Shown here piece after piece: positions 1-6,875 of a DNA stretch of 6,996 bases (the first letter of the stretch is position 1; the number at the start of each line of letters is the position of its first letter). The DNA is from Akkermansiaceae bacterium UBA5688 (GTDB lineage Bacteria > Verrucomicrobiota > Verrucomicrobiia > Verrucomicrobiales > Akkermansiaceae), in NCBI GenBank assembly GCA_002420315.1, contig DIHU01000002.1, positions 2,025 to 9,020 on the forward strand. The letters run 5' to 3'. A model generated the notes under the pieces. That model was given only the letters and a program-made list of their open reading frames with translations, was not told the origin of the DNA and searched no databases. The translations under genes and the position numbers were made by a program.

Positions 1-861
1 GGGACGGAAGAAAACCCAGAAAAAGCGGATGATACCCGTTTTGTTGTGCAACTCGATGAGATTGACTTCACCTTCGACGCTTCCAAAGGCTACACGCGAC
101 TCCACTTTGAACACAACGGTCGTATTCGTTCTGGTCGTGGCGGATTTGGAACACGAGGCGCGCACGAAGCAGGATTTTCTCTCAACGGGCGTATGGAATA
201 CCTCACTTATGATGCTCGGGGTGGGATTCTTGAACGAGATTCGCTGAGAGCCGAAAACCGAGGAGAAGACTCTTATGGGCAGTTTCGCTATCGTAATTAC
301 TTTGGTCCGCGTAGCTCCTGGACGCGTCAGACGGTACTGACTCAAGAGGGGTATCTCATCGTGCGTGACAGTTACCTTCCTTGCGAGAGTATGAATGGTT
401 ATGAAGCCGGACCATGTTGGCTGTTGCGCCCTGAGCTGGATTGGAAAAATGATGATCAACCGGATCGTGTGCCGATCGGACATGATCCAGATCGAAATTG
501 GTTTCACGCTCCGGCCTGGGATCACGCCTGGTGGCAGAAGGAAAAGAAAAGGCTTCTGGTATGGATACACCCTGGAGAGGGAAAAACCTTTGGCGTGACC
601 GCGCACGACACTACACCTGACATTTCACGGATGATGGGGTCGAACTATTACCCCACGCAAAACTCCCACGGCAAAGCGATATTGAAAGCCGGAGAAACGG
701 AAGTTTTTTTAAGTGTGCTTGTTCCTTTTACGGAAGGAGAAAAGGCCGATCCGATCGCTGAGAAGATCGAAACTTGGGTCACTAATGAGAACTGTCGTGC
801 CACGATTGGGAAGGTGGCGGTTTCCATTGGACTTCAGGGTGAGTGGAAAGTGAGTCGTTAA
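1..861 (+). CDS. Heparinase II/III-like protein, C-terminal part (cut by left window edge)
   Basis: The frame is open from base 1 to the TAA at 859-861, giving 286 codons. The first possible start (GTG at 46) has coding-like sequence in front of it, so I treat the gene as truncated by the window edge. I see no membrane segment. The visible part looks like an all-beta domain rich in aromatic residues. It aligns to the C-terminus of the next gene: RAEN (residues 83-86) followed by a DSYGQF block, then a YFGP..SW segment, an LTQEG.LIV.D strand, a GYEAGP.W segment, and NWFHAPAWDHAWW at 166-178, ending in FLSVLVPF and GEWKVSR. This corresponds to the C-terminal beta-sandwich of heparinase II/III and alginate-lyase-like proteins, which packs on the helical catalytic toroid; the toroid would be encoded to the left. 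Family assignment rests mainly on the better-preserved neighbour. Substrate is unknown. It is very probably in one operon with the next gene, 1 base away. Confidence 0.7.
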   Translation, partial: GTEENPEKADDTRFVVQLDEIDFTFDASKGYTRLHFEHNGRIRSGRGGFGTRGAHEAGFSLNGRMEYLTYDARGGILERDSLRAENRGEDSYGQFRYRNYFGPRSSWTRQTVLTQEGYLIVRDSYLPCESMNGYEAGPCWLLRPELDWKNDDQPDRVPIGHDPDRNWFHAPAWDHAWWQKEKKRLLVWIHPGEGKTFGVTAHDTTPDISRMMGSNYYPTQNSHGKAILKAGETEVFLSVLVPFTEGEKADPIAEKIETWVTNENCRATIGKVAVSIGLQGEWKVSR

Positions 862-862
862 T

Positions 863-943
863 ATGAAAATGAAACAGCAATCTTCACTCCTGATTCTATC
901 CTGGGTGTTTCTTATCGCAATTCCCGGGAGCCTAGCTTGGGCA
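863..943 (+). other. Sec signal peptide of the heparinase-like protein
   Basis: Codons 1-27 encode a basic N-terminus (MKMKQQ), an uncharged hydrophobic stretch (SSLLILSWVFLIAIPG) and a small-residue A-x-A site (Ala25-Trp26-Ala27) before Asp28-Asp29. This is a classic signal peptidase I pattern. There is no Cys after the core, so a lipoprotein is not indicated. Confidence 0.8.
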
Positions 944-2998
944 GATGATCTTCTTACCGGTCATCCGAGACCTTCCTACGAAGACGTTGAGGACATCGAT
1001 GCAATGGCAACGGCGCTTCAGAAATCTCTCGCCAGCCGTAATAGTTATTCGTTTTCCCGGGGATGGTGGGGTTGGGACCGGCTCCGCTGTCGATATGTTG
1101 ATGGGGGGCGCAAGAGCGGGAATGAACTCAAGATCCTAGCGGCAGTTTTCCGCGGCTTGATTCTCGATTGGCACGCCAAGCTTGAGGCCAAGGACGAAGG
1201 TGATCTGATGTTCATTTTTTATACCACCACGAGCGGGGATAAAGTGAAACGTAAACTTGAAGGAGACGACCGTATCTTGCGACGAGATTATCACGGAGGC
1301 GGATATCACGGTGGTTGGGGAGGTGCTGCAAGGATGCGCATCTACGAAGAGCTCGCAGCTCGTGGTGTTCTGTCAGATGACGAAAAGGTGCGCTTTAAAA
1401 AGATCGTTTTCCAAAGTTTAGAAAAGCGATTCATTAACTTCGAGGCCAAGGCCCAAACGGCCTACAACAGTTCTTACGGAAATGGGGGAGGAGTAGCCCT
1501 AGCGATAAGGTTGTTTCCAGATGCACCTCAAGCCAAACAGGCACAAGCGTGGCTTGATCGTATTTGGAAGGATTTCTCCAATTTCGGTGACTGGACGGAA
1601 TGGAACTACTATCCTTACGGCCCGATCTTTTTACATGGAATGCTGGACATCGCCGAAGCGACCGGGCGGATTGAATCGGATCGTGAACTGATCAAGTCCG
1701 TTGGAGGACGATGTCTCGAATTCCTTCACGGTGGTGGGGTGCGAGGCAATCCGAATTCGGGAGTGCGCATGAGAAAGAGTTATGAGTCGGTTTACGCCGA
1801 CCCCTGGAACTACGGCTATTACGATGTCGAGCAATCGGCTCGCGACGGACATTTTTGGTACCGTATGGCACAACACTTCGAGGACCGGGAATTTCTATGG
1901 GCGGCGGAGCAAGTGACCTTGGGCGGGCGGACTGCTAGAGGAAATGCTTCGGATGAATATTGGAGTGCCTACAAAAAGCGATTTGGGTGGTTTTCGGAGC
2001 GAGATATCTTGCCTGAGATCCCGAGGGGAACTGCTTCAATCGGATTGCTCAGTCCAGCAAAACAAAAGATTCATGAACGCATTTTTTTACGCCCCGGTCG
2101 TCTCCCCGGTGATCCCACGGCGGCCTTTTTTCTCTATGACAAGAAGGACCGGCATCTTGATAATGACTCGGGACATCTCTACGAATACATCGCTCATGGA
2201 GCGAAGCTTCTTCATAGCTCAGGAAAATATAACAATGTCTATTCTGGAACAGATTTGCGAGGCGGTGGGGTAGGTGAGGAAAGTCTAGATCTTCTTCTGG
2301 TGATGCATCAGCGGCATCAGTTTCCGATACACCCGGATCGCAAAGGCGACGAAAGAGATTTTATGCGGCGCGGGTCCATTAAAAGCCTAGCTGCTTTTAG
2401 TCGGGCGGAAAATAACGATGCCGAAGACAGCTTTGGGCAATATGCTTTTCAGGATTATTATGGTCCCGGAAGCCGCTGGATCCGCCGGTCGGTTTTAACG
2501 CGGGAGGGAATCCTTGTGGTGGCTGATCATTATGTTGGAGGAGAAGGTTTGGGTGAAGATTACGTAGCCGGACCGGTGTGGCATCTCGCGGTTTCAGAAA
2601 AATCGGGGGAATCCAGTGATGCTATAAAAATCGTGGAGCAGAAGGAGAACTGGTTTGATGCCCCAGCTTTTGCTCATGCCTGGTGGCAAGGAGAAAAAGT
2701 CCGCGTGTTGCTTCGGATTCATCAGGATGGTCCCCTGAAGTTTGGAAGAGTCCGCCAACGGCATTCACAGGACTTGGATCCCAATATCACTTGCTTTGCC
2801 TGGCGCCCGATTACACGGGGGAAAGAGGCGCGCTTTTTGAGTGTATTTCTTCCTTATCTCTCGGACGACAACCCAAGCGCTTTGTCTGCTGCCATTAAAA
2901 CCGACGTGACTCCTTCGGGCGAATGGATTGCTCAACTCAGGGGAATCAAGATTCGCATTGAAAAGGATGGGCAATGGAGTGTTGTCAGAGCGAAGTAA
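863..2998 (+). CDS. Secreted heparinase II/III-like (alginate-lyase superfamily) protein
   Basis: A complete 711-residue protein. The N-terminus is a Sec signal peptide: basic MKMK, a hydrophobic core at about 8-22, and an AWA cleavage site after residue 27, so the product is exported to the periplasm or beyond. Residues about 40-350 look like an alpha-helical toroid, with a GNGGG segment at 206-210, LFPD at 217-220, and EWNYYPYGP at 246-254 followed by the helix FLHGMLDIAEATG. Residues about 400-711 look beta-rich. The stretch HLDNDSGHLYEY (431-442), then HGAKLL and SGKY, resembles the conserved HxH/D...G..LL..SG.Y block of heparinase II/III proteins. By analogy, Asn207, a Tyr in 249-252 and His431 are candidate active-site residues. 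The C-terminal block 511-711 is paralogous to the preceding gene. The family cleaves uronic-acid polysaccharides by beta-elimination, but similarity here is distant, so the substrate and even the activity are uncertain. The ATG at 863 is kept because the signal peptide begins there; it lies 1 base after the previous stop, which suggests translational coupling. Met3 (869) is an alternative start. Confidence 0.75.
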   Translation: MKMKQQSSLLILSWVFLIAIPGSLAWADDLLTGHPRPSYEDVEDIDAMATALQKSLASRNSYSFSRGWWGWDRLRCRYVDGGRKSGNELKILAAVFRGLILDWHAKLEAKDEGDLMFIFYTTTSGDKVKRKLEGDDRILRRDYHGGGYHGGWGGAARMRIYEELAARGVLSDDEKVRFKKIVFQSLEKRFINFEAKAQTAYNSSYGNGGGVALAIRLFPDAPQAKQAQAWLDRIWKDFSNFGDWTEWNYYPYGPIFLHGMLDIAEATGRIESDRELIKSVGGRCLEFLHGGGVRGNPNSGVRMRKSYESVYADPWNYGYYDVEQSARDGHFWYRMAQHFEDREFLWAAEQVTLGGRTARGNASDEYWSAYKKRFGWFSERDILPEIPRGTASIGLLSPAKQKIHERIFLRPGRLPGDPTAAFFLYDKKDRHLDNDSGHLYEYIAHGAKLLHSSGKYNNVYSGTDLRGGGVGEESLDLLLVMHQRHQFPIHPDRKGDERDFMRRGSIKSLAAFSRAENNDAEDSFGQYAFQDYYGPGSRWIRRSVLTREGILVVADHYVGGEGLGEDYVAGPVWHLAVSEKSGESSDAIKIVEQKENWFDAPAFAHAWWQGEKVRVLLRIHQDGPLKFGRVRQRHSQDLDPNITCFAWRPITRGKEARFLSVFLPYLSDDNPSALSAAIKTDVTPSGEWIAQLRGIKIRIEKDGQWSVVRAK

Positions 2999-3244
2999 TG
3001 AGTTTTGTTGATTTAGATTTTGAAAGAGTTCATTGGTCAAGCCATGCGCATTTAAGTCATAGCGGCACATGATATTTCGGGGGAGGTTAAGGATGAGTTT
3101 GTCTCACTCAAGAATTGTTATTCTACCGATTACAAGGTGCCGGGACTCTTGCCCGTCGCAAGTGAGTCGAAGCCATGGTATAAATGGCGACTGATTCGCA
3201 TATTCATGAGAAGCTGGTTTTCTAAAGAGTTGGAAAATTATTAA
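2998..3244 (+). pseudogene. Possible frameshifted remnant of a small unidentified gene
   Basis: The spacer between the lyase-like gene and the HAD gene is not featureless. An ATG at 2998 overlaps the preceding TAA (TAATG) and opens a 24-codon frame, MSFVDLDFERVHWSS..., to a TGA at 3070-3072. In the next frame, 3056-3241 is open for 62 codons and ends with TAA at 3242-3244. Its translation looks like real protein: DEFVSLKNCYSTDYKVPG, then KPWYKWRLIRIFMRSWF, then SKELENY, with three Trp and a basic, amphipathic end. That second frame has no ATG, GTG or TTG before the GTG at 3137, and none of its starts has a ribosome-binding site. The two frames overlap at 3056-3070, so one shift of a single base there would join them into a protein of about 80 residues. 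I do not recognise the family. It could be a decayed gene, a sequencing error in a real small gene, or chance. Confidence 0.3.
3144..3168 (+). other. Imperfect inverted repeat (hairpin) in the spacer
   Basis: GACTCTTGC at 3144-3152 can pair with GCAAGTGAGTC at 3158-3168, giving nine base pairs with a 2-base TG bulge and a 5-base loop, CCGTC. No T-run follows, so it is not a typical intrinsic terminator. It lies inside the protein-like open frame described for this spacer, so it may carry no meaning of its own. Confidence 0.25.
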
Positions 3245-3265
3245 GACCTGATTGATTCAGTTCTC

Positions 3266-4120
3266 ATGCTAGGTGTTTCAAAAACGTCCTCTCTTGGGCC
3301 AAATCAAGAGCGCTGGAAAAGGGTGCGTCATGTCGTACTCGATATGGACGGCACGATCTACCTGGGAGGACGCCTATTTGCTGAAACTTTGCCATTTCTG
3401 GCGACCCTTGAGGAGTTGGGGATTAGCTGGGATTTTTTAACAAATAATAATTCGAAGAGCCGAGCGGATTACGTAGAATCTCTGGGGCTGATGGGCATTG
3501 TCGTAAAAGCCGAGCAGGTGGTCATCTCAACCGACGCGTGCGTCGCCACTTTACGCGGTGACTTTCCGGAAGTGCGCAAGATTTTTGTGCTTGGAACGTC
3601 CGGAATGAAAAAGGATTTAGAGGATGCCGGATTTGAGGTAGTGGCGGAGGACGGGTGTGATGGGGTGGTGGTGGGTTACGATACCAGCCTAAACTACCAT
3701 CATCTTTGTCGGGCGGCCTACTGGATTGGACAGGGTAAGCCATATCTTGCCACCCACCCGGACCTTGTGTGCCCGACCGAAATGGAAACCATTCTACCAG
3801 ACTGTGGGGCCATCTGCACTTTGCTGGAGGCGGCGACGGGGAGAAAACCAGACCGAGTGTCGGGCAAGCCTAACCCGGCAATTCTCGAGACGATCCTGGA
3901 TCGGAGAGGACTGGATGCGGGAGAGGTGATGATGGTCGGAGATCGAATTTACACAGACATGCGTATGGCCCGGGAAGCGGGAGTTCTGGGGGTCTTAACC
4001 TTGACGGGCGAAGCCACGCGAGAGGAGTTTATTGATCCGGCATCTACTCCTGATTTAATCATCAATGACCTCGGCGAACTGGAGGCCTTGCTGAGATCCT
4101 CGCGATCAACACCCCTTTAA
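3266..4120 (+). CDS. HAD-IIA family (NagD-like) sugar/phosphate phosphatase
   Basis: A 284-residue cytoplasmic protein of the usual length for the NagD / 4-nitrophenylphosphatase / phosphoglycolate phosphatase group. All HAD motifs are visible: motif I DMDGT at 26-30 (Asp26 nucleophile, Asp28 acid/base), motif II T59 in LTNNNSKS, motif III Lys201 in SGKPNP, and motif IV GDRIYTDM at 225-232 (Asp226, Asp231 for magnesium). Between motifs II and III lies the C2-type cap, with the ATHPDLVCP segment (162-170) typical of subclass IIA. It should hydrolyse a small phosphomonoester in a magnesium-dependent way; the substrate (sugar phosphate, phosphoglycolate, nucleotide) cannot be chosen from sequence. 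I keep the ATG at 3266, 18 residues before the first core strand, although no Shine-Dalgarno precedes it; a GTG at 3323 is an alternative. The stop is 2 bases before the symporter start, so the two genes are probably co-transcribed. Confidence 0.93.
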   Translation: MLGVSKTSSLGPNQERWKRVRHVVLDMDGTIYLGGRLFAETLPFLATLEELGISWDFLTNNNSKSRADYVESLGLMGIVVKAEQVVISTDACVATLRGDFPEVRKIFVLGTSGMKKDLEDAGFEVVAEDGCDGVVVGYDTSLNYHHLCRAAYWIGQGKPYLATHPDLVCPTEMETILPDCGAICTLLEAATGRKPDRVSGKPNPAILETILDRRGLDAGEVMMVGDRIYTDMRMAREAGVLGVLTLTGEATREEFIDPASTPDLIINDLGELEALLRSSRSTPL

Positions 4121-4122
4121 CC

Positions 4123-6252
4123 ATGGAACCATTTCTTTATCAAAGTATCGGCGGCGGGATCGTATTTTTCGTAGGAATGATTTTTGCGTGGCGGCAGGGA
4201 TACTTGGGATGGAGTGGACGAGGATTATGGCATCTCCTAGTGTGTCTTGGAGTGTATTTCCTCTTTTTGGGGATGACGGCATTTCTGCAGTTTGCGCCGA
4301 TGGAAGAAGCTCCGGCACAAGCGTATAAGGGCGGGGCTGAGCACGTCCTGGGCAGCGAAGGCAAGACGCGCGGGACAAAGTTGGATTATGGCATCATGAT
4401 CGGATATTTCGCGATCATTCTCATCGTGGGGACTTGGTTTGGGCGGCGCCAAAAGACGACGAAAGATTTTTTCTTTGGAGGGCAGCGGTTCTCTGGCTGG
4501 CTTATTGGATTTAGCTTGGTAGCAACCACGGTGGGATCGTACAGCTTTGTGAAATACTCGAACAAGGGGTTTGGGTATGGACTCTCGAGCAGCCAGTCGT
4601 ATCTCAATGACTGGATCTGGTTGCCATTGTTATTATTCGGCTGGCTGCCGATTTTGTATTTTTCACGGGTGACTTCGATTCCGGAGTACTTTGGCCGGCG
4701 ATTTAATTCGAAGGTACGATTTTGGGCAACGATGTGCGTCCTAGTTTATTTGGTGGGATATGTTGGGGTCAATCTTTTCACGATGGGGAAAGTGCTCAAC
4801 GCCTTGTTGGGCTGGCCGATTCCGACAGCGGCACTCATTGTGGCGGTGATCTCAGCAACTTATGTGACGGCGGGCGGACAGACCAGCGTGATCATGACGG
4901 ACCTCTTCCAGGGAGTCATGCTGCTCTTTACGGGGGCTTTGATTCTTTATTTGGGGATTGATTACCTCGGTGGATTTGGGGCCTTTTGGGAGAATTTGCC
5001 AAGGGGACACCGGACCGCTTTCCCAAATTTTAATGAAGACCCGGGTTTTCCAAGTGTGGGGATTTTCTGGCAAGACGGCATTGCCAACACTGCCATGTTT
5101 TATTTTCTCAATCAGGGGATGGTGATGCGGTTCCTGGCCGCAAATTCGCTGCGCGAGTCGCGCAAGGCAGCCGTTGGAATGGTCGTGATTTTAATGGTGG
5201 TGGCAGCATGTGTCGTGGGTGGCGGTGGTTGGATTGCACGTGCGATGGTGAACCACGGAGACTTACCAAATACCGTGGAAGCGAGCCAAGCATTCTACGT
5301 CGCGACAGAATTGCTAAGTAGCCCCGGAGTTTTCGGATTAGTTTTGGCGGCTTTGACGGCAGCGTTGATGTCGACGGTCGACACTTTGATAACGGCGGTA
5401 GCAGCAGTGGTCGTGAACGATGTTTACAAACCCTACATCCGCCCTCAGGCCACCGAAGCGCAGATGATGAGAGCGGCCCGGGTCACGTCGGTTTCGGTGA
5501 CGGTTTTTGGGGTTGTTCTCGTGCCTCTCTTCATGATGTTTGATTCTATTTATGAAGCACATGGCGCATTCACAGCTGCAGTGACTCCTCCCCTCGTGGT
5601 GGCATTGTTGATGAGTGTGTTTTGGCGGCGCTTTACCGCCACCGCAGCGCTATGGACGATCGTCGGAGGCCTCATTGCCATCGGGATCTCGTTGTTTATG
5701 CCGGAGGTCATCAAACCTTTTGCGCAGGGAGTGCCGATGAAAGATGCGGGAGATGGGATATTTGATGGCATGAAGCAATTCAAATACATGCGGGCGTTCT
5801 ATGGGCTAGTGGTCTGTTCAACCATCGGGGTGATAGCGACGTTATTGACCAAGCCGGAGTCTGCGGAGCGGCAAAAAGGCCTGGTGTGGGGAACGGTTGC
5901 GGATGCCATCAAACGCTACAAAGGGTCTGCAGGATCCGAGCACGAGATCGTTGAGGCAATGGCGATGGTAGAGCGCCTGGAAGAAGAGCCAGAATTGTGC
6001 GGAGAAGCAAAGTTGGCAGGGGTCACTATTTCCCGGGCATTGGCAAACCACCTTGGCGCGGCCTGCGGTGATCTTGTTTATGTCAGCGACACTCGAAAGT
6101 GGTTGGGAGGGCTCCGTTCGAGCCACGCGGTTGTCATCTCAGTGTCCGGGGAAGAAGGCGGGCCAATCATCACACTGGGGGCTGATACGTATGAGACAGT
6201 GGTAGTTCCGAAACGAGCGGAGAGAGCTGTGCTCGTCCAGCGTCTGTATTAA
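4123..6252 (+). CDS. Sodium:solute symporter (SSS family) with extra N-terminal helices and C-terminal soluble domain
   Basis: A 709-residue inner-membrane protein. The SSS core runs from about 87 to 577: LDYGIMIGYFAIILIVGTWFG (87-107), then the family-typical FFFGGQRFSGWLIGFSLVATTVGSYSF, the SIPEYFGRRF block (185-194), TYVTAGGQTSVIMTDLFQG (246-264), and the sodium-site helix AALTAALMSTVDTLITA (409-425) leading to VNDVYKPY (431-438). Ser417-Thr418 match the Ser-Ser pair that helps bind sodium in vSGLT. This supports sodium-coupled uptake of a small solute such as a sugar; the solute cannot be specified. Two more hydrophobic segments (about 9-24 and 35-56) precede the core. After the last helix (about 557-577) comes a soluble tail of about 130 residues: a charged helical part (580-630), then a compact glycine-rich part ending at 709. 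The start ATG lies 2 bases after the HAD stop with no clear Shine-Dalgarno, which suggests coupling to the phosphatase gene. Confidence 0.93.
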   Translation: MEPFLYQSIGGGIVFFVGMIFAWRQGYLGWSGRGLWHLLVCLGVYFLFLGMTAFLQFAPMEEAPAQAYKGGAEHVLGSEGKTRGTKLDYGIMIGYFAIILIVGTWFGRRQKTTKDFFFGGQRFSGWLIGFSLVATTVGSYSFVKYSNKGFGYGLSSSQSYLNDWIWLPLLLFGWLPILYFSRVTSIPEYFGRRFNSKVRFWATMCVLVYLVGYVGVNLFTMGKVLNALLGWPIPTAALIVAVISATYVTAGGQTSVIMTDLFQGVMLLFTGALILYLGIDYLGGFGAFWENLPRGHRTAFPNFNEDPGFPSVGIFWQDGIANTAMFYFLNQGMVMRFLAANSLRESRKAAVGMVVILMVVAACVVGGGGWIARAMVNHGDLPNTVEASQAFYVATELLSSPGVFGLVLAALTAALMSTVDTLITAVAAVVVNDVYKPYIRPQATEAQMMRAARVTSVSVTVFGVVLVPLFMMFDSIYEAHGAFTAAVTPPLVVALLMSVFWRRFTATAALWTIVGGLIAIGISLFMPEVIKPFAQGVPMKDAGDGIFDGMKQFKYMRAFYGLVVCSTIGVIATLLTKPESAERQKGLVWGTVADAIKRYKGSAGSEHEIVEAMAMVERLEEEPELCGEAKLAGVTISRALANHLGAACGDLVYVSDTRKWLGGLRSSHAVVISVSGEEGGPIITLGADTYETVVVPKRAERAVLVQRLY
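5854..6249 (+). other. C-terminal soluble domain of the symporter
   Basis: Codons 578-709 follow the last membrane segment. Residues 580-630 are charged and helical (AERQKGLVWG...EIVEAMAMVERLEEEPELC). Residues 631-709 are predicted beta-rich: GVTISRALANHLGAACGDLVYV, then a distinctive WLGGLRSSHAVV (660-671), a GEEGGPIITLG turn and a final VVVPKRAERAVLVQRLY. The LG...GD.V.V pattern recalls small double-psi or cradle-loop barrels such as the C-terminal domain of molybdopterin oxidoreductases, but this is a visual resemblance only. I cannot name a domain. A regulatory or partner-binding role is inferred from position. Confidence 0.55.
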
Positions 6253-6353
6253 GACTGACAGGAGTCTGCTCAAAAGCTGCAGAAGATCGGTATGAAGAAG
6301 GTGATGTGTTCAGCCAATTTCTCATATCCCATTGCATTCTTGATCATGGAATT
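6253..6353. other. Convergent spacer between the symporter gene and mogA
   Basis: These 101 bases separate two genes that run towards each other, so a bidirectional terminator would be expected. The only inverted repeat I see is AGACT (6252-6256) with AGTCT (6263-6267), a 5-bp stem with a 6-base loop and no following T-run, too weak to call. No open frame of interest. Confidence 0.6.
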
Positions 6354-6875
6354 TTAGGGTCCGGGGCGGAAAATTTTGATCTTACTTGAATCCACTTCGA
6401 GATAAGGACCTCCGATCAGATCAATACAATATGGTATCGAGGGGAACACAGCTTCGAGACACTCACGAATAGCTTTGGGTTTGCCTGGTAAATTCACGAT
6501 CAGGGCAGCACCGCGAATGCCAGCGGTTTGGCGGGAGAGGATAGCGGTTGGCACATACCTGAGCGATGTGGAGCGCATGAGTTCGCCAAATCCCGGGAGC
6601 ATTTTCTCGCAGACAGCCTCCGTGGCTTCCGGGGTAACATCCCGCACAGCTGGACCGGTTCCTCCTGTTGTGAGAATGAGGGTGCAGCTTTCTTCGTCAA
6701 CGAACTGCCGCAATTGCGTTTCGATTTGATCCTGTTCATCGGGGATTACGGCGTAGGCAGTCTTAAAAGGAGTGGTGACCCACTCCTCGAGCAGGGAGAC
6801 CGCCGCCTTTCCCGGTATATCTTCATAGACGCCCGCGCTAGCGCGATCAGATACATTGATGACTCCTAATTTCAT
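6354..6875 (-). CDS. mogA: Molybdopterin adenylyltransferase MogA
   Basis: A complete 173-residue cytoplasmic protein that matches E. coli MogA along most of its length. It shares INVSDRASAGVY (6-17), IPDEQ (44-48), the nucleotide/pterin-binding TTGGTGPA (69-76), RDVTPEAT (78-85), MLPGFGELMR (92-101), YVPTAILSRQ (107-116), LIVNLPGKPKAIRECLEAV (125-143) and IPYCI (147-151), then GPYLE near the end. Asp46 and Asp79 correspond to the catalytic Asp49 and Asp82 of the E. coli enzyme. The reaction activates molybdopterin by adenylylation with ATP before MoeA inserts molybdate, the last steps of molybdenum-cofactor synthesis. It is shorter than the E. coli protein (195) because the segment before IPYCI and the C-terminal tail are trimmed. 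The ATG at 6875 starts directly on the first strand, with only a weak GCGAG upstream. It is transcribed towards the symporter gene; no other Moco gene is visible in the window. Confidence 0.96.
   Translation of the reverse strand: MKLGVINVSDRASAGVYEDIPGKAAVSLLEEWVTTPFKTAYAVIPDEQDQIETQLRQFVDEESCTLILTTGGTGPAVRDVTPEATEAVCEKMLPGFGELMRSTSLRYVPTAILSRQTAGIRGAALIVNLPGKPKAIRECLEAVFPSIPYCIDLIGGPYLEVDSSKIKIFRPGP

Noticed and set aside
2765..3070. 101-codon minus-strand frame across the end of the lyase-like gene and the spacer
   Set aside because: About three quarters lies opposite the coding region; no start signal and no recognisable motif.
3094..3110. TGAGT/ACTCA inverted repeat as an operator
   Set aside because: Five base pairs only, no second copy nearby and no regulator gene in the window.
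6252..6267. AGACT/AGTCT inverted repeat just after the symporter stop, as a terminator
   Set aside because: Only 5 base pairs with a 6-base loop and no T-run on either strand.
6475..6869. Longer plus-strand open frames (84 and 113 codons) opposite mogA
   Set aside because: They are the antisense of a clearly identified, highly conserved gene and their translations look like shadow frames.
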